Below, one piece after another: positions 28,601 to 40,600 of a stretch of 64,000 bases of DNA. The DNA comes from Harmonia axyridis (lineage: Eukaryota; Arthropoda; Insecta; Coleoptera; Coccinellidae): assembly GCF_914767665.1 (NCBI RefSeq), contig NC_059504.1, positions 43,369,720 through 43,433,719 on the forward strand. Reading direction: 5' to 3'. The stretch's first letter is position 1, and every line of letters begins with the position of its first letter. The notes under the pieces are model-generated. The model did not search any database. It was given only the letters and a program-made list of their open reading frames with translations, and was not told where the DNA came from. Position numbers and translations under genes: made by a program.

Positions 28601-31600
28601 TTCAAAGAAAATTGAAGAAATCATCCGATATAATAAAATAGTAATAAATATTGAAATATTCAAAATTGAGAAACTATGAAACATTGTTCACGGATTATGA
28701 CGTGAGACAATAAAATAAAAATATTAGGCTAATTGAAAAGTCCACGGTATGATGCACAGATGGCGGTGCTAGTATTAAATAATATAATATTATTATATTA
28801 TGGCGGCAACTGATGCAGATGTGTCAGATCGAGATGGTGAAGATTTCGCAAATAATTGTGAATATACGGGTTCAAAAATGTTCAAGTGTTGTTCAAAAGC
28901 AACTAAAACATGCATTTGTAAAAACTGCTATTCTATTTTTCACGATAGTTGCGTGAAGAGGAACAAAAACGTTAAAATCGTCAGTGAAATGATCGTTGAG
29001 TGCTGTACTACGGCGAAGAACGACGAAATTAAACCCAACCCAGAAGATCAAAATGAAGAAGTAAATCAGCTGAGGCTAGAAGTAAAATACCTTAAAATAC
29101 TAGTGGAAGAAATGAAGGATAAAAATAATGTTTTAAGCATAAACAATTCATTATTATTGGACAGATTGAAAGACCTAACAAAAAATGATGTAAACATTCC
29201 TGAAAAAAACAGATATCCAAGATCTGTTATAAACAACGATTCATCGTCTAAACAAGAACTTCAAATTCCCACCAATCCGGTAATTGCGCGCAATTATGCG
29301 AACGTCACAAAAGGTATCAGCACACAAACCACAGAACCCGACGTAAGTAATGTCAAAGTCAGAAATGACAGTCAACATCGAAATTATCAACATAAACAAA
29401 AACAAACATCTAAAACCCAATACGAAACTACTGAACCCAAAAATGAAACGAAAAAGATATCTCAAGAAACTTCTGACGAATTCAAAGTTGTAATGAATAG
29501 GCGGAACAATCGAAGAATAATATCTGCGAAAAACCTTGGCACGGCAAAACTTGAAGACAAAGAAAAAACCACGGGTTTCTCTGCAATCGAAAGAAAAGTC
29601 TGGATCTATATATACCGTATTAACAAACACGTTTCGGAACAGATAATTAGGGATTACATTAAAAAACAGCAAGATTTTTCAACTTGTAATATTGAGGTAA
29701 AGCAACTAGATGGAGATCCTAGCTTTAGTAAAAGATTTCTTGTAACAGCTCCAATAAATAAAAAAGAAGTGCTGTACGACCCTTCATTCTGGCCAGAAGG
29801 AGTAGGAATTAAGAGGTTCGACTTCTCAAAACATAAAGAGTTCCTAAGTAAGAATACTTCCTTTCCTGGGCAATGATGAACACCAAATACTATCAAGTAC
29901 AACATCCAAATGCAATGTATCAATTCTACACCAAAATGTTCAATCTATCAATAATGCGACTGAACACCTTGAAAAAATAGCACAGGATATAAACGAACTA
30001 AAGATAATTTGCGTAACAGAACACTGGAAGAGGAAAGAACAGCTCCAAAACCATAACATCAAGGATTTCTACCTTGCTAGTGCTTTCTGTCGTACTGAGT
30101 ACATGCATGGTGGTAGTGCCATATATGTAAAGCAGGGCATAAAATTCCAAGAAATGAAGGACCTGGTCAGAAAATCGGTAGAAAAAATTTTGGAAATATC
30201 TGCAGTAGATGTCAAGATGGGCCCTAGGAACATCTTAATTTTATCAGTTTACACAACTCCAGGTCAAACAAAAGAATTCATCAAAAAATTCGAGGAGATT
30301 CTTCAGCTAATCTGCTGGACTAATAAAACTGTTGTAATTGCAGGTGACTTCAATATTAACCTTTTAGATAAATCTCACAAGAACACAATCTGCTTTGTGG
30401 AATTGTTAAACTCATATGGACTGAACGTTAGCATAGATGTACCAACAAGATCAACATTGGTTACAAAAACTTGTATAGACAACATTCTGATCAATCAATC
30501 AAACTTTACATCACAAATAATAAGAACACATATTTCTGACCACGATACAGCACACTACTGACTCTTCAGGAAGAAATAGAACAAACAGAGGAATATCAAT
30601 ATAAAAGAAACATTACAGCCAATAACATCCAAGATTTAATCGAAAGACTGACGCTTTTAGATTGGAATGCTGTATATAAAATTCCAGAGAAGGAAGTAGA
30701 TCAGCAATGGAGAACTTTCACAAATATGTTCAAAACAGAATTAGATTATGCTTGTCCGATAAGAAAAAATAAAACCACTGCTAGAAGACAACAAAAGCCA
30801 ATCAATGATAATATTACAGAATGCAAGACCAGACTTGACATATTACACACTTGTAAAACATTCAATCCAGTCTTTATGGGAGCATACAAGGAGGTAAAAA
30901 AGGAATATGACAAAATGCTTCGAGATGAGAAAAGAGAAAGATATAAGCAGCAAATCCTTCAGTCTGATAACAAGATGAAAACACTATGGCAAACTGTAGC
31001 AAAAATCAAAAACAACACGAAAATCAACAAAGAGATTCCTGGAAATCCTTTAGAGATAGCAAATAATTTCAATCGTCATTTTGCAACAGCAGCTGAAGAA
31101 AAAATAAAACAGAACCAAAACATTCCATTTCAGAATGATATCACACGCAACAGTAACAATTTCAAATTTCGCCTGATAACTGAAGAAGAAACTCTCAAGA
31201 TAATAGGAAAATTAAAAAACAAAAATAGTTCTGGATTTGACGACATTCCAATGTGCACAGTTAAAGCCTGTATGAATCAGACAGCTACTCCATTAACATA
31301 CCTTGTGAATAACTCCATGAAGCATGGTGTATTTCCTGAATTGCTCAAAAAAGCACTCATAAAACCAATCTACAAAAAGGGTAAAGAGAATGAACCGGAA
31401 AACTATAGGCCAATCAGCCTACTACCAGCATTCTCAAAAATATTAGAGCTGGCAATAAGTGAACAACTCGTAGATTTTCTTATAAATGAGGAAATTTTAA
31501 GTTCCACTCAACATGGATATGTGAAAGGAAAATCAACAACAACAGCAACATTCCAGTTCATTACTGATGTACTGAATGCATTGGAGGATTCCAAAGTGGT

Positions 31601-34600
31601 AATCGCCTTACTGCTGGACTTATCTAAGGCCTTTGATACCTTGTTTCACAAATATATCCTAAATAAATTGGACAGTTACGGAATAAGAGGAAAAGAGAAG
31701 GAGTGGTTTAGGTCATATCTGTCAAATCGAAAACAACAAGTAATTATAGATGGTAATGGCACGAGAACTTTATCCGAGGAGGCATTGATTCAATTTGGAG
31801 TTCCCCAGGGAAGTATACTGGGACCGATACTTTTCATCATCTTCATCAACGACCTGATGAGTGTACTACGTTCTGATCCGAATACATCCATGGTAAACTA
31901 TGCCGATGACACAAGTTTTATATTGAAGGCGGACATCTTGCCCCAGATTGCAGACTTAGTACAGAGTATTCTCCAACAGGCTAATCACTGGTTTCAATCA
32001 AACAATTTATGTTTAAATGTAGAAAAAACATGTGCTATAATTATTAAAACCACACATGCAAACTTTCAAACACCTTCTCACATTCAGCTAAATGACAGAA
32101 AACTTGATCTTCAGACCTCAGGACGATTTCTTGGGTTAACTATAGATGAGAACTTGAACTGGGATGAACATATTACAGGCCTGTGTACAAAACTGGGATC
32201 CATTTGTTATTCATTGGGTGTTTTACGAAACTATCTTGACTCATCGTCTATGAGAGTTGTCTACCAGGCAACCTTTGAAGCCAAAATAAGGTATGGTATT
32301 ATGTTTTATGGTAGTAGTAATAACATGAAGCAAGTGCTAAAGATGCAAAAAAGAGCTATTCGAACAATAATGAGAATGCCATGCAGAGAAACATGCAGGG
32401 ACATATTTAGGAAACATGGACTACTTACAGCCATAGCGATACACATCCAAGAATGCTTGATATTTGTGTTCAAAAATAGAAACTGTTTCGAAACCAAAAC
32501 CTCTACAAAATATGACACAAGAACAACTCAACTAAAATATCCAATACATAAGCTTTCACTCACAGAGAAAGGACCAGAATACAGGTGTATAAAATACTAT
32601 AATAGACTTTCAAACCAGATGAGAGACATAACCAACCTCAAACTATTCAAGAAGGAAGTCTATAAGTTGCTGCTTCAGATTGAACCATATACAGTGGAAG
32701 AATTCTTGGTACATAATATTTGATATAAAATAGACTAAAGATTATTATCTGACACTGTTTCACTTCAGGTAGACAATGTATTTGTACATGAACCTACTTT
32801 ATTTGAAATAAAGCTCATTATTATTATTATTATTATAAATCCATATGAATTTCAGTTAGTTAGTTAGTTCCCACCTTCAAACGTTACGTGTCAAAATTTG
32901 ACAGCAGTCCGATCATTAGTTTGTGAGATATTGCGTCGTGAGTGTAGCTACTTTTTTTATTTGAAAAAAGATGGAAAAAAGAATTTCGTGTGCTGATAAA
33001 ATATTGCTTTTTGAAGGGAAAAAATACAGTTGAAGCAAAATCTTGGCTTGATGAAGAGTTTTCGGGGTCTGCACCAGGAATATCAACCATCATATGCTTA
33101 GTTTAAACGTGGTCAAATGAGCACCGAAGTCGGCGGATGCAGTGGACGCCCAAAAGAGGCTGCCACCGACGAAACAATCAAAAAAGGATAACAAAATAAT
33201 TTTGAATGACCGTAAAGTGAAGTTGGTCGAGATAGCAGACATTGTGAAGATATCATCTGAACGTGTACATCATATCATTCACGAATATTTGTACATGAGA
33301 AAGCTGTGTGCAAAATGGGTACTGCGCGAGCTCACAATCGATCAAAAGCAACAACGTATTTATGATTCTGAGCAGTGTTTGAAGCTGTTTAGGTGCAATA
33401 CCCCTAAATTTTTGCGTCTTTATGTGACAATGGATGAAACATGGCTCCATCATTTCACTCCGGAGTCCAATCGACAGTCAGCTGAGTGTACTGCACACAA
33501 TGAACCGAATCCAAAGCGAGGAAATACACAACAGTCAGCTGGCAAGGTTATGGCATCAGTATTCTGAGATGCGCAAGGTATAATATTTATTGATTACCTC
33601 CATCAACAACCATCAACAGTGATTATTATATTGTGTTATTGAACCGTTCAAAGGATAAAATCGTTGAAAAATAGCCCCATTTGAAGAAAAAAAAGGTGCT
33701 GTTTCATCAAGACAATGCGCCATGTCACAAATCAATGAAAACAATGGCGAAAATGCATGAATTGGGCTTCAAATTACTTCTGCATCCACCGTATTCGCTA
33801 GATCTGGTCCCCAGCGACTTTTTCCTGTTCTCAGTCCTCAAAAGAATGCACGCTGGAAAAAAAATAGCTCCAATGAAGGAGTAATCGCCGAAACTGAGTC
33901 CTATTTTCAAGCGAAAGACAAATCGTACTACAAAAATGGTATCGAAAAGTTGGAAGATCGCTATAATCGCTTTATCGCCCTCGAAGGCAACTATGTTGAA
34001 TAATAAAATCGAATTAAGCCAAAAAAATGTGTTTATCTACTCCTATTGAATTATATATCCATTATTCAACTGCTTTTGAGCAATTAATTGTATCTATTAA
34101 CAAACATCGTGAGTTATAATAACTCACTACTATAACTCACTATAATAAATCGGAAAATATGGATCTGTGCTTCTATACTTCTCTGTTTCTATTCGATTGG
34201 CCGAAAGGGAACATTCCATTATTGTTATTGAGGGGAGGAATGTCCGAGGGAATTTAATAATTTTGACGTTTTCAAATTAATTTGATATCTAATTACTCTG
34301 AATGTTTTGCTGAAAACGATTAATTCAGATAGTGAAGATGAAATATTATATAGGTATACATTTTCAAAAGACAAACAGCTAATGTTACCATACAGAATTA
34401 CTTGCCCGAAAAAAATATAAAGGAGTTTGTAGCAGTAAGGTCATTAAGTCGTCATTTACAGGGAATGTTTTTTGATATATTAATGCATTTTTATAGGCAA
34501 CTATTGAGGTTTTTCAATATAGTTCTATGTCTGTACTCTATACTGGATTCGAGCTAGCCGAAGCTAGTTCGATTGTGATTGGTGACACTATGTTTCCATC

Positions 34601-37600
34601 TCTCTTGTAGTCGGGATCGAGCACATATGTTTATTTCCCATTCCTTCTGTCTATATTCTAAGTCTGTATTTTTTTCTTAGTATTTATTGATATAGTCGTA
34701 GATAAAGTATAGTATTCAACTTGCGGTAATGGTCATAACTCACTTGATGAATTACAGCACTCGCCTGCGGCTCGTGCTGCAAACTTCATCTGCGTGAGTT
34801 ATGACCTACATTACCGCTCGTTGAATAATATACTATTTACTACGATAGACCGAGGACTTCTCAATAGGCCTGTTATTATTAAATAACCAAGTGTAATTTA
34901 CCAACTCGCCGCTTTCAAAAAACTTTCTGTAGACCATTTATTGTTGGAATTTCTAGGATACCTTGTTAATAACATGCACCCACCCGCATATCCACTTTTA
35001 TAAGGGGCAGTTTCATTTTGAAAATTCATTTATTCAAAATTTAAAATCTGATTAGGCTACTGCGGTGCGAAACAATTTTTATTTCAATAATAAAAAAGTG
35101 AAAATTGAATAACTCATTTAATTCCGGTATTCACTTGGATTCAATTGACATTATTCTCCGTATTTATTTACAGGTTTTCAATCTCACAGAACCAAAAAGG
35201 GTACTCAAAAATGAACACAAACACGTACAAGAAGTAGGTTGGTCCAGAGATCTAGCTCCCCCTCTTGAAAGTCTATGTAGTATATGTAAAGAAATAGAAA
35301 CTTGGCTTTCTGGCGATGAACATCGGATAGCAGTTTTACATGCCAAGTAAGTTTTTTTCATAATTGCGTAATACAGGTTAACCCATTATAAAAGATCCAC
35401 TCAAATAATACCTTGATGGGAAGAACCTGGATCAGCAAATGTTTCAGATGAAAGTGTCTTAGTCTTCAGGAGGACATCGAATGCAGACGTTCAATGTGAC
35501 CTTGAAATTTGATTTCAAGTTCACGAAGATTTTTTCCTATAAGGAATATATAATTTCTCTTGCAGAATCTCATTCTTCGTTGAAAATTAAAAAAATTATC
35601 TTTCATACGAGATCTAATTTGCTCAAAAATGTTGAGCCAAACTGAAGTTACAGGCATTTCAATCAGTCAGATTTCTCCCTTTCACCTACCCTTATTTGAT
35701 GTCGTAAAATCGAAAGTGACAATTCAAAATGATAGAGAATTTTCCAAGGATTACATTGATGATATTTTTTCTTCAACTTCATATGGAACATTTTCGAGTA
35801 AAATTCATTTTTCTACTCGACGGTAGCTATTACGCCCCCTAGCGTAGAGGTATTAACTTCAAAACGATTTCCAGTGTGTTTTCTTATACACTTTAGTAAT
35901 ACAATTTTTTACCGCAAGTCTCTACGATTAGTGGATTCTGAGATATAGCCACATACCCCGTTTATTTGCCCACCCTGTACAATCTGATTGTAGTAACAAT
36001 TTTAAAATTCGGCATTCAATGAGATTTTCTCATCGCAGTGTTAATTGATATGTGCATTTGCAAAAAAAATTAAGAAACAAAAACAAGTTTTTATATTATA
36101 ATATGTTCATACAGAATACAAAAACAAATGATTATATGAGGAATAACTTTGAAGTATTACATCATGTCCATCTCAAGCATGAAAGAAGTTCAATATTCTG
36201 CAAGAAAAATATATATTCCTTCATAAAACCTACTTGACCTTGAAATCAAACACCAAAGTCACATTGAATTTCTGCATTCGATGTTCTCAAAAAGAATAAG
36301 AAACTTCACTCGAAACATTCTTTGATCCAGGATCTTTCCAAGGAGTTATTTCAGTGGATCTCCCTGCATGTCTACTGCACGTGTCAGATAAATATTTGAT
36401 TTTCAAAAAGAAATTCAAATGAATATTTTATCTACTGACATTTCCACCATTCTATAACAAATATGGCTCTCATTTGAAAGTTGGAGCTGACGTGAAGTCG
36501 TAAGCTTTTGCGTGCTTATTCCTCTGTCTATACCCTAGACATCCCAAGAACAAGCACGCAAATGGTGGACTGATAAAATAATCAAGTCCTCAGATAAAGT
36601 GACCTGAATTTCACCACTAACGTTATTTGCAGGGGAAATAAGGACAAATTAGGGGTGATAGTAGCTGCTTACATGCATTATTCCAGTATATGCGGAAGTG
36701 CTGAACAAGCTCTCGATAGATTCTCCATGAGGAAGTTCTTGGAAGAGAACATAGGTGCCATAAGTTTACCATCAAACAGAAGGTGAGAACATCTATGAGT
36801 TAATCCATTTGATCTCTTGGCATTAGCATAATGAATGACCTATTTTTGGCGCAAAATATATTTGTTTCGATGCTTTCGAGATAGTAACACTCGAATTTGA
36901 AGTAGGCACTGTTATCTTTTCCAGATACGTCGACTATTTCGCTGGTTTACTTTCACATAATATCAGGATAAACACTGCACCTCTCTATCTCACCCATGTG
37001 ACTGTTTTGGGTACTCCTACGTACGAGCAAGGAGGATGCAAGGCCTTCTTGAAACTGTATCAAGGCCAACTTCCAGTATACACTTCTGGTGAGTGTCTTA
37101 TTTGGATTATCTAATGCATAGAAGTGGATGCGTCAAACATCCGATCTTGATGGTTTCCGGAATTAGAATCTATTAATTCATTAGTATTACGTTGAAGATC
37201 CCTAGAGGTACATTGACGTTTACTACCAAACCGTTGCTGGTACCTCAGTTTCATGTTTGGTAATCTGAATGCTTCACGATATTAATATTTAGCATTGTCT
37301 TGATTAGATACGTTAACTCATCAGTTCAAGGTATGAGGAAAATCAATTGCTGATAAGACGTGAGCGAATCTAATATCAGACTTCGATACTCAAATTACCT
37401 ACACATACGTCATGATGTAAAGCAGTCTGATAAACTATGGAATTGTACAGCTATCAATGACAACACCGGTAGTGGAATAAGGCCAATTTAGAAACCGTTT
37501 GAATTCAAAATGTGACTGTTATCTTGTTCCATAATAATTGCCATAAAAAATAGAAAGAGATGAATATTTTAGGTTATTTCATATCTGTCATTTCAATCTT

Positions 37601-40600
37601 AAGTAACATCACCAGATACAATGGCTATAATGAATATCAAACACATAATGCTGTTCCACAAAAGATTCGAAAGTTTCCATTTTTTCACCAATTTTTCAAA
37701 TATGATAGATCTAAATGTTTACTCAGTTATCTAAACCATTTTTATATCAATTTCTTGATGAGTTTCACAGTTTTAGTTACTACTTCGGTTTGGGTGCAAA
37801 AGAGCCTTATACAGGGTGTCCCGTAAAGACCACGTCAAACCGAGGGAGAATGTAGATCAAAGGATAACCCACCTGCTTTGACAAAATTCCCATTATAAAA
37901 GTCTTACCGTTTTCGAGATTTTTCTTTTTTTTTTAATAATGAATTTTTGCCCCTGCATGATGTTTTCGCAAAATTTGCCGGCAAAATTGAATTTTGTTGA
38001 GGTGAATAATTATGCGAGTAATATTTTCGCACGTAAACAATTGCCATTGTTCACTAAGAAATGCAATATCGAAGATTTCTTAACAGAATTGACAAACTTG
38101 ATTTTGTCAGAAACGTACCCATTTGGATAAAAACAGCCATATCTTTTTTCTTTGAATAACAAATGACTTGTGTGATACCTCTTTGAAATCACTATAAAAT
38201 AGACAATTCATTGGTGTAATGTGCAGCAGTAGCTCGGTACATTTTTTTTCCACTACGATGGGCTAAACTTCATGAACAAAATAATCCACTACCAAAATTT
38301 CCAATAAAAATCTTTCTCATAGCCCCCCTTTAAAATGTTCGGAGGATGTTTTTAACGTAAGAGTTGAAATCATTCTTCAGCAATATTTTACTGAAAAAAT
38401 CAACCAAAAAGATGTAAAATTGTACCAACCGTAAGGACAAAACTATTGAAAGGGGCAAAAATTCATTATTTTCAAAAAAAAGAAATATCTCGAAAACGGT
38501 AAGACTTTTATAATGGGAATTTTGTCATAGCAAGTGGGTTATCCTTTGATCTACATTCTCCCTCGGTTTGACGTGGTCTTTACGGGACACCCTGTATAAG
38601 CTAAGAGGCCAAACTTTGAAATTTCAAATGCAAACCCATCTTTTTTATAGCATATTTCACAGTTGGGTCTTTTATCTCGTATAAGGCCCTTTTGCACCCA
38701 AAATCTAATGGGCTCAATCGATTCAACAATAAAAATTACTAAGGACCTCAGTATCAGAATATGCATTTTTGCATCCTGATCTGAATGAACGCCCCCAAAT
38801 TTTTGAACAATAAACGCTGCATAGGGTCCAAAAAAGGAAGAAAATATTTTGGTCATATCTCGTATGAGGCCCTTTTGGGTCCAAAATCTGATGGGCAAAT
38901 TCGATTCCTCGAGCAATATTACTAAAGACCCCAGTATCAGAATTCCGATTTTCCACCTTTGAGCGAAATAAATTCACCGTTTCCAAACTTTTGAACCATC
39001 CGTTATACCTATTCATTAGAAATAATGGCTAATACTGAGTTATTTGTTTGTTGAAAATGGGACGAATAATAAAATACTATGAAAGAAGAATCATGAAGAA
39101 TTTCCATCGAAACATGTCCCAAAAAGAGTTCACCGAATTAATTGACAAAAACATATTTTTGTACTTCGAAATAAATAATTCCAATTGTTCGAGTGGATGA
39201 AGTACTCTTCACTGGCACCAATAAGCTTATCTTGGGAATGATCTCAAAATTTCATATCGAAAAATATTACAGGTGTGTACTCGGTAGCCAAAGGTGTCAG
39301 ACAGTTCACAGTCAATGTAGCAGGAGAGCAACGGAAAGGTCTTCAGTTGAGAGGTGACATCTTGATAAAATGCTACCACAAAAGCGATACAGGGAGAGAG
39401 ACCATTTTCGCCTGTCAATTCCATACCTGTGCAGTGACGGATTACACCCTGAGTTTCACAAGACAAGAACTAGATGTGGCGTCTAAAGGTGAGTTGGATA
39501 TTTTAATGATTATGATTTTTGAATTGGGATTGATTTAGGATTTCGATTGAAAATAATCGGGCAATCGCTATCTTCAGTATATCCCTTCTAATACCTCAAT
39601 AATAATATTGAGGCCCCGGTATTTTCACTTTTGCTGATGAACAAGGTGGACTGTTTATACGAAAAAACTCAAATAACGATAGAATGACTGTTAACCTAAG
39701 TCGAATATACAATATACAGGGTTAGAAATTTTTAGAGGGTTACTACAGGGATATCGAAAACCGTTAGAATTATCATTGTAGTGACCCTTTAAATAGTTCT
39801 AACCCTATATACCTAGGCTGAGTTGGAATTCCGAAAGACTCGTTCAAGTTTGTTAATGGGCAAAATCTGAATAACGCTAAAAATGATCGTTCGAATAAGA
39901 TTAAATTCTGCATTCAAATGTAAAATAACAATTTCAAGTCCCATTCAAAATCTCAAGCTGATTACTCTTTGGGGTATCGCGTTTTCGGGGGAATTACTGA
40001 AACACTAATAGACGACAGACGAGAACTTTATTGTGGTAGGTACAGCACTTGGAAACATCCTTGAACACTCTACTAACTCAACTGGTCATCACCTCGTAAC
40101 TCACTCCCCTGAACTCTCATTTTCCCAGTTTCATACCTGGATTACAAACATAAAATCTTATTGTACACCGTGAATTTCTTCTTCCTTTTCTTATTCTCTA
40201 AGTTGTATGCCTGCGCAATGGTGCCTGCACACATACAGAGTAGGGAAAAGATATTCTCTATTGTATGTTTCTGAGAACCCTATGAATGAGAAAGTTGTAT
40301 GCACAGATACCACGAAAAACCATTGTTACACTAATGCAGGTACATTTCTATTGAATATTGTGACGACAAATTCGGCTGGACATAATGTCTAATTGCTTTT
40401 TGTCGCCACAACTCCATCAGAACCATACAAAATTCATAGAGAATAATGAAATTAAGGATTCACGGCTTGAATTGATATTCAAGATACTTGACTCGAGCTT
40501 GTCTTGAAATCAAATCAAGTTCGAGTCAATTAGTGGCTTTTCAATTTCAAGTCGGGTATTTATTCATTAACTACTTGACTTAACATTGAAATACTACCAC

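Larger units (their letters stand above)
28781..32832 (+). mobile_element. near full-length CR1/Jockey-group non-LTR retrotransposon
   Basis: About 4.05 kb with two overlapping reading frames and a 3' end AATAAAGCTC followed by about six ATT units. The 5' UTR is only ~20 bases. It is flanked by AT-rich TTAAAT/TATAAAT, which may be a short target duplication. It sits inside a mariner (28724-34050). The ATT-repeat tail, a zinc-finger-like ORF1 and the absence of RNase H point to the CR1 side of the Jockey/CR1 group; the exact clade is open. Confidence 0.88.
24421..35173 (+). other. intron 3 of tensin (10.8 kb)
   Basis: It is mostly nested transposons (24720-34050), with a palindromic MITE at 34693. 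The stretches 28020-28720, 34055-34690 and 34850-35170 hold nothing I recognise. Confidence 0.6.

Noticed and set aside
29241..29923. Minus-strand readings of 143 and 89 codons
   Set aside because: They lie antisense to the retrotransposon ORF1, which has clear family structure.
35466..35826. Short readings in intron 4 as possible tensin exons
   Set aside because: The phases do not match exons 4 and 5, and exons 4-5 join cleanly in the conserved P-loop.
38551..39016. Minus-strand readings of 121 and 97 codons
   Set aside because: They run through the diverged repeat (TCTCGTATAAGGCCCTTTTG) and the end of family C. No domain is recognisable.
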